A stretch of DNA of 26,605 bases from Bacteroidaceae bacterium (GTDB lineage Bacteria; Bacteroidota; Bacteroidia; Bacteroidales; Bacteroidaceae), in contig CAAGNV010000028.1 of NCBI GenBank assembly GCA_900771425.1, positions 1 to 26,605 on the forward strand, given 5' to 3'. A program made the translations under genes and the position numbers. A model generated the notes under the pieces. The model did no database searches, was not told the DNA's origin, and was given only the letters and a program-made list of their open reading frames with translations. This document shows, one piece after another, positions 7,433-14,890 of this stretch (position 1 is the stretch's first letter; each line of letters begins with the position of its first letter).

Positions 7433-9075
7433 GTGATGAGGCAATAGCCCTCGGAGCGCTTCACGCCGGACTTTCAGGTGTGTATGCCTATCCAGGTACA
7501 CCTTCGACCGAGATTACCGAATTCATACAGAACGCCACTGGTTACGGGCGCGAGACTTACGTCATCTGCGACCACGAACTGAAGGCAAACGGTGACATAC
7601 ACAGCCGTTGGTGCTCAAACGAGAAGACTGCCATGGAGGCAGGTCTCGGCATGTCGTATGCCGGCAAGCGGGCACTCGTCTGCATGAAACACGTGGGCAT
7701 GAACGTATGTGCCGACCCATTCGTCAACAGCGCCATCACCGGTGTCAACGGAGGACTCGTCATCCTCGCAGCCGACGACCCGTCGATGCACTCGTCACAG
7801 GATGAGCAGGACTCACGATTCTATGCCAAGTTCGCCATGATTCCTGTGTTTGAACCATCAAGCCAGCAGGAGGCATACGACATGATGGACGAGGCTTACG
7901 CACTGTCAGAGACTCTGCGCCTGCCAGTCATGATGCGAGTAGTGACACGCCTTGCACACTCACGTGCCAACGTCGAGGTTAAGTCGGAAGCCAAGGAACA
8001 GAACCCACTCAACCCCGACAGCGGACGTCACTGGGTACTCCTCCCTGCCATCGCACGCAAAAACTACCTTGAACTCATCGACAAGCAAGCTGCAATGCTC
8101 GCTGCGTCAGAGGCGTCACGATTCAATACACTGACCAAACTCAATCAGGACGGAACCAAGGCACGACTCGGAGTCGTAGCATGCGGCATTGGCTACAACT
8201 ACGTCATGGAAGCCGAAGCACAGGGCATCGAAGTACTTAAGGTATCACAATATCCACTGCCACAGCAGCAAATCAAGGAACTGGCACAGCGCGTTGACCA
8301 ACTGCTCATCGTCGAGGACGGACAGCCAGTAGTCGAAGAACTCGTACACGGCATACTCGGTTCCGACTATAAGATCGAAGGCAGACTCACAGGAGCACTG
8401 CCACGTACGGGCGAACTCAACCCCGACAGCGTGGCACAGGCACTCCGTAACATACTCACGGGGGCTGAACCATCGACCGACTTCCCTACGGCAAACAGTC
8501 CGATCAACGTAGTAGGCCGTCCACCGGCACTCTGTCAGGGATGCGGACACCGCGACGTCTATGCAGCCATCCGCGAACTCATCGACGAAATACCGTCAGC
8601 ACGCGTGTTCGGCGACATCGGTTGCTACACACTCGGCGCACTTCCGCCATTCCAGGCAATCACCAGCTGCGTCGATATGGGAGCATCAATAACCATGGCC
8701 AAAGGTGCATCCGATGCCGGCATCTGGCCTGCAATCGCAGTCATCGGCGACTCTACATTCACACACTCAGGCATGACCGGACTACTCGATGCCATCAACG
8801 ACCGTGCAAACATAACAGTCATCATCAGCGATAACCTCACCACAGGCATGACCGGCGGTCAGGACTCACAGGGTACCAACCGATTCGAGCAGATATGCCT
8901 CGGACTGGGTGTCGAGCCAGAGCACCTGCACGTGGTCGTTCCATTGCCAAAGAACATGGACGAGATACGCAAGGTACTACGCGACGAAGTCAACTACAAG
9001 GGCGTCAGCGTCATCATACCACGCCGTGAGTGCATACAGACACACGCTCGCAAACTGAGACAGGCAAAGAAGTAA
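7411..9075 (+). CDS. iorA: indolepyruvate ferredoxin oxidoreductase, alpha subunit
   Basis: This 554-residue subunit belongs to the thiamine-diphosphate 2-oxoacid:ferredoxin oxidoreductases specific for aryl pyruvates (indole-, phenyl- and hydroxyphenylpyruvate). The N-terminal domain carries GVYAYPGTPSTEITEF; the C-terminal thiamine-diphosphate domain has CQGCGHRDVYAAI, GDIGCYTLGALPPF and the GDSTFTHSG to ISDNLTTGMTGGQ metal/cofactor motif. The frame is open upstream to 7063, but the ATG at 7411 begins the typical KRLLLGDEAIALGAL start. It ends soon after VIIPRREC, so the two-cluster ferredoxin domain (CxxCxxCxxxCP, twice) found in many archaeal and bacterial IorA proteins is absent. The enzyme can oxidise aryl pyruvates or run in reverse to make them from aryl-acetyl-CoA, as described for rumen Bacteroidales. 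Partner: iorB, 28 bp downstream. Confidence 0.93.
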   Translation: MDKRLLLGDEAIALGALHAGLSGVYAYPGTPSTEITEFIQNATGYGRETYVICDHELKANGDIHSRWCSNEKTAMEAGLGMSYAGKRALVCMKHVGMNVCADPFVNSAITGVNGGLVILAADDPSMHSSQDEQDSRFYAKFAMIPVFEPSSQQEAYDMMDEAYALSETLRLPVMMRVVTRLAHSRANVEVKSEAKEQNPLNPDSGRHWVLLPAIARKNYLELIDKQAAMLAASEASRFNTLTKLNQDGTKARLGVVACGIGYNYVMEAEAQGIEVLKVSQYPLPQQQIKELAQRVDQLLIVEDGQPVVEELVHGILGSDYKIEGRLTGALPRTGELNPDSVAQALRNILTGAEPSTDFPTANSPINVVGRPPALCQGCGHRDVYAAIRELIDEIPSARVFGDIGCYTLGALPPFQAITSCVDMGASITMAKGASDAGIWPAIAVIGDSTFTHSGMTGLLDAINDRANITVIISDNLTTGMTGGQDSQGTNRFEQICLGLGVEPEHLHVVVPLPKNMDEIRKVLRDEVNYKGVSVIIPRRECIQTHARKLRQAKK

Positions 9076-9103
9076 CAACAGTCACCAAACGATCAACGAC
9101 AAA

Positions 9104-9682
9104 ATGAAAACCGATATTATACTTGCAGGTGTGGGCGGACAAGGAATCCTCTCAATCGCAACAATCATAGGTGAAGCAGCAACAAAGGCAGGACTCAACC
9201 TCAAACAGGCTGAAGTACACGGAATGAGTCAGCGAGGCGGCGACGTACAGAGCAACCTGCGCCTGTCAGACCAGCCAATATACAGCGACCTCATACCACG
9301 CGGCAAGGCCGACCTCATCATCGCCATGGAACCGATGGAAGCACTCCGATACGTGCCTTTCCTCAGTCCTGACGGTGCTGTAGTAACCAGTTCGAAACCA
9401 TTCATCAACATACCAAACTACCCCGACGAGGCAGCAGTGCTCAGCGAACTCGACGCACTCAACAAGGTAGTACGCCTCGACATCGAAGAGGTCGCAAAGG
9501 AACTCAAGACACCAAAGAGCGCCAACGTCATCCTGCTCGGAATGGCAGCACCGTTCCTCGACATCCTCAGTGCCGACGAACTCCGCAGCGCCATCGGACG
9601 CGTCTTTGCATCAAAGGGCGAAGCCATCGTCGAAGCCAACTACAAGGCATTTGATGCTGGATTGGCTCAAGCACAGAAGTAA
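9104..9682 (+). CDS. iorB: indolepyruvate ferredoxin oxidoreductase, beta subunit
   Basis: This 192-residue protein is the gamma-type domain of 2-oxoacid:ferredoxin oxidoreductases. It opens with DIILAGVGGQGILSIATIIG, the typical glycine-rich start, and has the EVHGMSQRGGDVQSNLR motif that is diagnostic of IorB. It contains no iron-sulfur motif. It forms the IorAB complex with the preceding gene product; order and short spacing indicate co-transcription. Length agrees with the family (about 190-200). No anomalies seen. Confidence 0.93.
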   Translation: MKTDIILAGVGGQGILSIATIIGEAATKAGLNLKQAEVHGMSQRGGDVQSNLRLSDQPIYSDLIPRGKADLIIAMEPMEALRYVPFLSPDGAVVTSSKPFINIPNYPDEAAVLSELDALNKVVRLDIEEVAKELKTPKSANVILLGMAAPFLDILSADELRSAIGRVFASKGEAIVEANYKAFDAGLAQAQK

Positions 9683-9688
9683 CCCATA

Positions 9689-9742
9689 CCCATTCGTCCC
9701 ATTGGACCTATTCGTCCCATAAGACCCATCAGTCCCATTAGC
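9689..9742. repeat. 9-bp minisatellite, six units (CCCATnnGn)
   Basis: Six consecutive 9-bp units (CCCATTCGT, CCCATTGGA, CCTATTCGT, CCCATAAGA, CCCATCAGT, CCCATTAGC) fill the gap between iorB and the aminotransferase gene, starting six bases after the iorB stop. It is the reverse-complement orientation of the arrays at 17144 and 21842. Confidence 0.85.
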
Positions 9743-9753
9743 CACAGACAATC

Positions 9754-11058
9754 ATGACCCCAATATCAAAAGAACTCATAGACCGCGCCATAGCCGATTT
9801 CGGCATCAAGGACTTTGCCAAGGCAACCATACGTGAGGTAGTAGCCATCGCTGCCGGTGCCGAGAAAGAGTCGGGTGTGGAATTCATAAAGATGGAGATG
9901 GGAGTGCCAGGACTCCCAGCATCGAAGTACGGTGTCGAAGCACAGGTCAAGGCATTGCAGAACGGCATTGCACGTCTCTATCCCAACATCAACGGACTGC
10001 CTGAACTCAAGTCGGAAGCAAGTCGCTTCATCAAGGCATTCATCGGCGTTGACGTCAATGCCGAAGGCTGTGTCCCGGTAACCGGCAGCATGCAAGGCAC
10101 ATACACGTCGTTCCTTACTGCCAGCCAGTCCGACCCAAAGAAGAACAAGATACTCTTCATTGACCCGGGATTCCCAGTCCAGAAGCAGCAGTGCGTAGTC
10201 ATGGGAGCCAAATACGAGACATTCGACGTATATGACTTCCGTGGTGAGAAACTCGGTCCGAAACTGGAATCATACCTCAGTCAGGGCGACATCGCTGCCA
10301 TCATATACAGCAATCCGAACAACCCTACATGGGTGTGCCTTACCGAAGAAGAACTGAAGACCATCGGCACGCTGGCAACCAAGTACGACTGCATCGTACT
10401 CGAAGACCTCGCATACTTCGCCATGGACTTCCGCAAGGACCTCAGCACACCGTTCCAGCCACCTTATCAGCCTACAGTAGCACGATATACCGACAATTAC
10501 GTACTCCTCATCAGCGGCAGCAAGGCATTCAGCTATGCAGGCGAGCGCATCGCAGTCAGCTGCATCAGCAACAGCCTCTATCACCGCAGTTATCCTGCAT
10601 TGGCAGAGCGTTACGGCAACGGAACCTTCGGCAGCGTATTCATCCACCGCGTGCTCTATGCACTGTCAAGCGGTACGAGCCACAGCGCACAGTATGCACT
10701 CGCAGCAATGCTCAAGGCAGCAAGCGACGGAGTATATGACTTCCGTGCCGACATCAGCATATATGGACAACGTGCACACCGATTGAAGGACATCTTCACA
10801 CGCCACGGATTCACCATCGTCTATGACAAGGATATGGACGAACAGATTGCCGACGGATTCTACTTCACCATCGGCTATCCAGGCATGACAGGCAGCCAGC
10901 TGGCACGCGAACTCATGTATTACGGAGTCAGTGCCATAGCACTCGACACCACAGGCAGCCACCAGCAAGGACTGCGCGTCTGCACTTCATTCATACGCGA
11001 CAATCAGTACGACCTGCTCGAGCAGAGAATGACACTTTGGGAAGAAAATCATCGATAA
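9754..11058 (+). CDS. class I/II PLP-dependent aminotransferase
   Basis: This 434-residue protein has fold-type I aminotransferase motifs: PNINGLPELK near 70, the YSNPNNPTW motif for cofactor binding, VLEDLAYFAMDF carrying the Asp that pairs with the pyridine nitrogen, the Schiff-base lysine in SGSKAFSYAGERIA (K257), and a C-terminal arginine region (GLRVCTSFI) for the substrate carboxylate. It closes the operon with a nitrilase/omega-amidase and IorAB, so the likely substrates are aromatic amino acids and aryl pyruvates, with glutamine or glutamate as the amino partner. Substrate choice is inferred from context; the sequence alone supports only the aminotransferase class. The 9-bp minisatellite lies in its leader. 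No terminator is obvious before the greA promoter, which begins two bases after the stop codon. Confidence 0.9.
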   Translation: MTPISKELIDRAIADFGIKDFAKATIREVVAIAAGAEKESGVEFIKMEMGVPGLPASKYGVEAQVKALQNGIARLYPNINGLPELKSEASRFIKAFIGVDVNAEGCVPVTGSMQGTYTSFLTASQSDPKKNKILFIDPGFPVQKQQCVVMGAKYETFDVYDFRGEKLGPKLESYLSQGDIAAIIYSNPNNPTWVCLTEEELKTIGTLATKYDCIVLEDLAYFAMDFRKDLSTPFQPPYQPTVARYTDNYVLLISGSKAFSYAGERIAVSCISNSLYHRSYPALAERYGNGTFGSVFIHRVLYALSSGTSHSAQYALAAMLKAASDGVYDFRADISIYGQRAHRLKDIFTRHGFTIVYDKDMDEQIADGFYFTIGYPGMTGSQLARELMYYGVSAIALDTTGSHQQGLRVCTSFIRDNQYDLLEQRMTLWEENHR

Positions 11059-11060
11059 AG

Positions 11061-11091
11061 TTTGGTAGTTAAAAACTTTTTCGTACCTTTG
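11061..11091 (+). promoter_or_regulatory. greA promoter (TTTG-N19-TACCTTTG)
   Basis: A complete Bacteroidetes primary promoter: -33 TTTG at 11061-11064, 19 bp spacer, -7 TACCTTTG at 11084-11091 followed by CA. Transcription would begin near 11098, giving a leader of about 115 bases. Confidence 0.85.
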
Positions 11092-11114
11092 CACCGCAGA
11101 AAAGAAGGAAGAAG

Positions 11115-11160
11115 AAGGGTTCCAATACGCAATGTATTGGAATTCTTATCTTTTTTCGCC
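11115..11160 (+). terminator. attenuator-like hairpin in the greA leader
   Basis: The arms 11115-11128 and 11134-11147 form a 14-pair stem (AAGGGTTCCAATAC with GTATTGGAATTCTT, including two G-U pairs) with a five-base loop. It is followed by six T at 11151-11156 and more T after that. It lies between the greA promoter and start codon, so it would cut most transcripts short unless read through. Confidence 0.7.
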
Positions 11161-11213
11161 TTTTACAGAGACAATAGACAATAAACTTAAACCAAAAACC
11201 AAAACCAACAACT

Positions 11214-11678
11214 ATGGCATATATGTCACAAGAGGGCTATGACAAACTCAGAGCCCAGATTAAGCAACTTGAAGAAATTGAACGTCCGGAGGTAATCCGC
11301 CAGATACAAGAAGCCCGCGAGAAGGGTGACCTCAGCGAAAATGCAGAATACGACGCAGCTAAAGAGGCACAGGGCAAACTCGAAACCAAAATAGCAGAAC
11401 TCAAGGCTGTACTCTCTGACGCAAAGATAATCGATACCTCAAAGGTAAATACCGATACCGTTCAGATTCTCACAAAAGTAGAAATGAAGAACGTGAAGAC
11501 CGGCATGAAGATGGAATACACTCTCGTGAGCGAGAGCGAAGCCAACCTGCGTGAAGGCAAGATTTCGGTTGCCACACCGATCGCTCAGGGACTACTCGGC
11601 AAGCGTGTAGGCGACATTGCTTCAATCAAGATACCTCAGGGCATTATCGAACTCGAAATTACCAACATCAGTATCTAA
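11214..11678 (+). CDS. greA: transcription elongation factor GreA
   Basis: This 154-residue protein rescues backtracked RNA polymerase by stimulating cleavage of the nascent RNA. The N-terminal coiled-coil contains the conserved acidic tip region GDLSENAEYDAAKEAQGKLE, and the C-terminal FKBP-like domain has the conserved TPIAQGLLGKRVGDIASIKI. Length is normal (about 155-160). It has its own promoter and an attenuator-like hairpin in the leader. E. coli greA also has a leader terminator that produces short RNAs, so control through transcription termination is plausible here. A hairpin terminator follows. Confidence 0.96.
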   Translation: MAYMSQEGYDKLRAQIKQLEEIERPEVIRQIQEAREKGDLSENAEYDAAKEAQGKLETKIAELKAVLSDAKIIDTSKVNTDTVQILTKVEMKNVKTGMKMEYTLVSESEANLREGKISVATPIAQGLLGKRVGDIASIKIPQGIIELEITNISI

Positions 11679-11694
11679 CAATACCAACAGGAAC

Positions 11695-11752
11695 GAGGAA
11701 TTGGGATTAATGGATTGTCGCTTGGCATCCAGTTCTCAATTCCTCATTTTTT
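11695..11752 (+). terminator. rho-independent terminator of greA
   Basis: GAGGAATTG (11695-11703) pairs with CAATTCCTC (11737-11745), and the stem is followed by ATTTTTT. The loop is long (33 bases). Confidence 0.75.
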
Positions 11753-11772
11753 AATTATTAAATCCTTACAAT

Positions 11773-12168
11773 ATGGACATATTCAGTAAAATAGCAGCAG
11801 GTGAAATACCAAGCTACAAGTGCGCCGAAACCGATGAGTTCTACGCATTCCTCGACATCAATCCGCTCGTAAAGGGACACACACTATGCATCCCACGTCG
11901 CGAAGTAGATTATATCTTCGACATGGACGACGATGAAATTGCTCGTTTCCAACAGTTTGCAAAGCATGTGGCTGTGGCCATCAAGCAGGTGTGCCCATGT
12001 GTTAAAGTAGGTCAGGCTGTACTCGGACTTGAAGTGCCTCACGCACACATACATCTCGTACCAATGCAGTCAGAGCGCGACATGCAGTTCGGTGCCGAGA
12101 AGAAGTCATTCTCTGCCGAAGAGATGCAGCAGACCGCCGATGCCATATATGCGGCATTCAAGAAGTAA
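11773..12168 (+). CDS. HIT-family nucleotide hydrolase
   Basis: This 131-residue protein carries the histidine triad motif as PHAHIHLVPM near residue 96, with the typical N-terminus FSKIAAGEIPSYKCAETDEF and LDINPLVKGHTLCIPRR. HIT proteins of this type (HinT/YcfF group) hydrolyse adenosine phosphoramidates and related nucleotides. The usual N-terminal zinc-binding CxxC of some members is absent. It sits 94 bp after greA, behind the greA terminator; no clear promoter of its own was found, so it may be expressed by read-through. The exact substrate cannot be read from sequence. Confidence 0.92.
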   Translation: MDIFSKIAAGEIPSYKCAETDEFYAFLDINPLVKGHTLCIPRREVDYIFDMDDDEIARFQQFAKHVAVAIKQVCPCVKVGQAVLGLEVPHAHIHLVPMQSERDMQFGAEKKSFSAEEMQQTADAIYAAFKK

Positions 12169-12198
12169 TATCAACATCAGCCAATGTGTATAGAAAAA

Positions 12199-12801
12199 AT
12201 GAAGAAAATACTTATTTCCGCCTTGATGCTGGTTACAAGTCTGATGGCAAATGCACAGGGAATGTATGAAATATCACTGAAATATGCGCCACTTCGCAGT
12301 ACTTCCGAATTATATGGTGAAAAGGAAAGTGGCACAGATTCAGGGGTTGAAATAGAGTTCAACAACTATTTTAGTATAAAGAATGGTTCTCCTATTTACT
12401 TGAATCTTGGACTTGGATTGCAGTACGCATGGGATAGCGGAGAAGGACAACTTTTAGGACTAACAGGTAAGGTAAAGGAGTCAATTCTTGTCGGCAGAGT
12501 GCCTGTGGGATTGGTCTATCATCATGACCTGTCGGAGAAATACGCCATAGAGTTGTCATTGGGTCTTGACGCGTCATATTATCTGTTGTGTGAAGACAAA
12601 TTAAATGGCCACTCGTATGATGTAGCAGATTCAGATGGATTTAACCGATTCAACTTCGGCTGGCATGGCGGAATCGATGCAGTGTTCTTCAAGACGCTTG
12701 TTGTCGGTTTAGGTTACCAAAACGACTTCACGAAATATTATGAAAACGGAGTAGAGTCAAAAGCCAGCATGTTTTCGCTGAAACTTGGTTACCGATTCTA
12801 A
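12199..12801 (+). CDS. small outer-membrane beta-barrel protein
   Basis: This protein of 200 residues has a signal peptide (KKILISALMLVTSLMANAQ) and a body of alternating hydrophobic strands (YLNLGLGLQYAW, YAIELSLGLDASYYL, LVVGLGYQNDFTKYY) ending in SLKLGYRF, with the aromatic last residue expected of an outer-membrane barrel. The frame also starts at an ATG 15 bases upstream (12184), but the ATG at 12199 begins the signal peptide directly. It lies 30 bp after the HIT gene and may be co-transcribed with it. Codon use is AT-richer than in the housekeeping neighbours. The function is unknown; size suggests an 8-strand barrel. Confidence 0.8.
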   Translation: MKKILISALMLVTSLMANAQGMYEISLKYAPLRSTSELYGEKESGTDSGVEIEFNNYFSIKNGSPIYLNLGLGLQYAWDSGEGQLLGLTGKVKESILVGRVPVGLVYHHDLSEKYAIELSLGLDASYYLLCEDKLNGHSYDVADSDGFNRFNFGWHGGIDAVFFKTLVVGLGYQNDFTKYYENGVESKASMFSLKLGYRF

Positions 12802-12823
12802 TGAGTTCTCAAATATCACTCAC

Positions 12824-12865
12824 AAAGGGGATGAGCTTTTCGGCTCGTTCCCTTTTGTCGTTTTT
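12824..12865 (+). terminator. rho-independent terminator after the beta-barrel gene
   Basis: AAAGGGGATGAGC (12824-12836) pairs with GCTCGTTCCCTTT (12843-12855), with one G-T pair and one mismatch. T-rich sequence follows, including TTTTT at 12861-12865. Confidence 0.75.
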
Positions 12866-13120
12866 AGGCTCATCTGGTATTTACCACGAAAAACACTAAT
12901 GGACCGAAAAACTACTTCGTACGAATTATATGTATAGCGCAGATTCTTCGATTGTTTCTGAACATGAAATTTGTAAACGAAACGTGGGCAATTCTTTCAC
13001 AAAATACTCTAAATGTCTTAATTGTCCGATATTTACGCAGATGAACACAGATATTATATTGTCTCACGTAAAAAGTCATACGGGTGATACGACTTAATCA
13101 TATGGATGATTGAGGTAAGT

Positions 13121-13230
13121 CGTCCATATGTTTTGGCCGGAACGTCCATATCTTCTTGGCTGAAGAACCGTATGTTCGAAGCCGAAGGGACGCTTCTTCG
13201 ATGCTGAAGATGCTCTTCTTCGGAAACGAG
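13121..13230. repeat. 22-bp palindromic-unit array, copy 2
   Basis: Five 22-bp units. Pentamers alternate every 11 bp: TGTTT 13129, GAACG 13140, TCTTC 13151, GAAGA 13162, TGTTC 13173, GAAGG 13184, TCTTC 13195, GAAGA 13206, TCTTC 13217. The 6-bp centres differ from unit to unit and from the TTTGGT centre of the arrays at 4413 and 17346. It lies in the 650-bp gap between the beta-barrel gene and the U32 gene. The rest of that gap shows a short inverted repeat ACGACTTA/TAAGTCGT (13090-13097 and 13116-13123) and no recognisable gene. Confidence 0.8.
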
Positions 13231-13371
13231 TATTTTCACTTCATATCCAATATCATTTTCTTGACATTTATCAAAAATCAGTTAAAGGGGATATTATTGC
13301 CTTATTGTCTTATTGTATAAAGTGATGACAATAAATGTGCGAATTCTAATGCCTAATTCCTAATTATTTCG

Positions 13372-13379
13372 TATCTTTG
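13372..13379 (+). promoter_or_regulatory. -7 box of the U32 gene
   Basis: TATCTTTG followed by CA matches TAnnTTTG, 73 bp upstream of the start codon. The preceding bases (CCTAATTCCTAATTATTT) closely match those before the -7 box at 6613. Confidence 0.7.
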
Positions 13380-13451
13380 CACACGATAAAGATTGTCGAG
13401 ACACAATTAACAAGTTTTATTGTTAATTCTTAATTTAAAATTGCTTTTGCA

Positions 13452-14699
13452 ATGACACGCAAAGACTTCGAGATAATGGCACCCGTGGGCTCACGTGAAA
13501 ACCTCGCTGCCGCCATCAATGCAGGAGCCGACTCCGTCTATTTCGGTATCGGCAAACTTAACATGCGTTCGCACTCTGCCAATCCGTTTACTATAAGCGA
13601 CCTTAAGGAGATCGCATCAATATGCCAGGAACATGGACTGAAGAGTTATCTCACCGTCAACACGATTATCTATGGTGAGGACATAGACACCATGCACGAG
13701 ATAATTGATGCGGCTAAGGAGGCAAACATCTCAGCAGTAATTGCAAGCGACGTAGCCGTGATGATGTATTGCCGTCAGGTTGGTCAGGAAGTTCACCTCT
13801 CTACCCAACTCAACATTTCGAACATCGAGGCATTGAAGTTCTATGCTCAGTTTGCCGATGTGGTGGTCTTGGCACGTGAACTCAACATGTGGCAGGTAGC
13901 AGACATTTACCGTCGGATTCAGGAACAAAACATCTGTGGTCCGTCTGGACAGCAGGTACGCATCGAGATGTTCTGTCATGGAGCACTATGTATGGCTATC
14001 AGCGGCAAGTGCTACCTAAGCCTGCAAACTGCCGGTCGCAGTGCCAACCGGGGCGAGTGCGTGCAGATATGCCGACGCGGATATGAAGTGACTGACATCG
14101 ATACAGGCAACCAACTCAATATCGACAATAAGTACATCATGTCGCCGAAAGACCTGAAGACCATTGACTTCATTGACATCATGATGAATGCCGGTGTGCG
14201 TGTACTGAAGATTGAAGGCCGTGCCCGCGGACCTGAGTATGTTCAAACCGTTACAAGTTGCTATAACGAGGCCATTAACGCAGTACTCGACGGCACATTT
14301 ACTGACGAGAAGAAGCAGCAGTGGAACGAACAACTCGCCACCGTATTCAACCGTGGATTCTGGGACGGATACTATCAGGGGCAGAAACTCGGTGAGTGGT
14401 GCGAAGTCTATGGCAGCAAGGCAACCGAGAAGAAGGAATATGTAGGCAAGTGCTGCAAATACTTCTCCAATCTCGGAGTCGCAGAGTTCCTCATCGAAAA
14501 CATTGATTTGCATGTAGGCGACAAAGTCCTCATTACCGGCACCACCACCGGAGCACTTATACAGACCGTAGGCGAGATTCGCTATGACTTAGGCCCCGTC
14601 GAAACTGCCACCCGCGGTCAGCATATCTCCTTCAAGGTTAACGAGAAGGTGCGTCCGAACGATAAATTATATGCTCTTGTAAAGAGGAGCCTGGTATAG
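13452..14699 (+). CDS. U32 family protein (tRNA hydroxylation / peptidase U32 type)
   Basis: This 415-residue protein belongs to peptidase family U32. It opens with MAPVGSRENLAAAINAGADSVYFG, the conserved TIM-barrel start, and has the U32 signature IEMFCHGALCMAISGKCYLS with cysteines at about 175, 180 and 187, followed by NRGECVQICRRGYE. The four or more conserved cysteines are probably iron-sulfur ligands. Single-domain members such as E. coli TrhP (YegQ) are needed for 5-hydroxyuridine at tRNA position 34, using prephenate; this is the closest match by size and start. Other U32 proteins act on 23S rRNA or in ubiquinone hydroxylation, so the exact role is not certain. It has its own promoter and terminator and stands alone. 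Confidence 0.88.
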   Translation: MTRKDFEIMAPVGSRENLAAAINAGADSVYFGIGKLNMRSHSANPFTISDLKEIASICQEHGLKSYLTVNTIIYGEDIDTMHEIIDAAKEANISAVIASDVAVMMYCRQVGQEVHLSTQLNISNIEALKFYAQFADVVVLARELNMWQVADIYRRIQEQNICGPSGQQVRIEMFCHGALCMAISGKCYLSLQTAGRSANRGECVQICRRGYEVTDIDTGNQLNIDNKYIMSPKDLKTIDFIDIMMNAGVRVLKIEGRARGPEYVQTVTSCYNEAINAVLDGTFTDEKKQQWNEQLATVFNRGFWDGYYQGQKLGEWCEVYGSKATEKKEYVGKCCKYFSNLGVAEFLIENIDLHVGDKVLITGTTTGALIQTVGEIRYDLGPVETATRGQHISFKVNEKVRPNDKLYALVKRSLV

Positions 14700-14773
14700 A
14701 AAGTATAGAGAAGTATGGATCTAATAGGGCTTGATAATCCCTATTGTTTTTAATCTCTAATTCACCGATGATG

Positions 14774-14803
14774 CTCACTGGCACATGTTGTCAGTGAGTT
14801 TTT
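14774..14803 (+). terminator. rho-independent terminator of the U32 gene
   Basis: CTCACTG (14774-14780) pairs with CAGTGAG (14792-14798), followed by TTTTT. The stem is the same as that of the terminator at 17554. Confidence 0.8.
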
Positions 14804-14890
14804 CATTACAACAAATTCGATTCTTTCTGAAAAAGTTTGTATGATGGTTAGTTTTTACATCGACTGAAGGGTATTGATATAAACGACACG

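Noticed and set aside
13041..13060. Stretch resembling dispersed ACGCAGATGAACACAGAT repeats
   Set aside because: Only one copy is present in the window, so a repeat cannot be supported.
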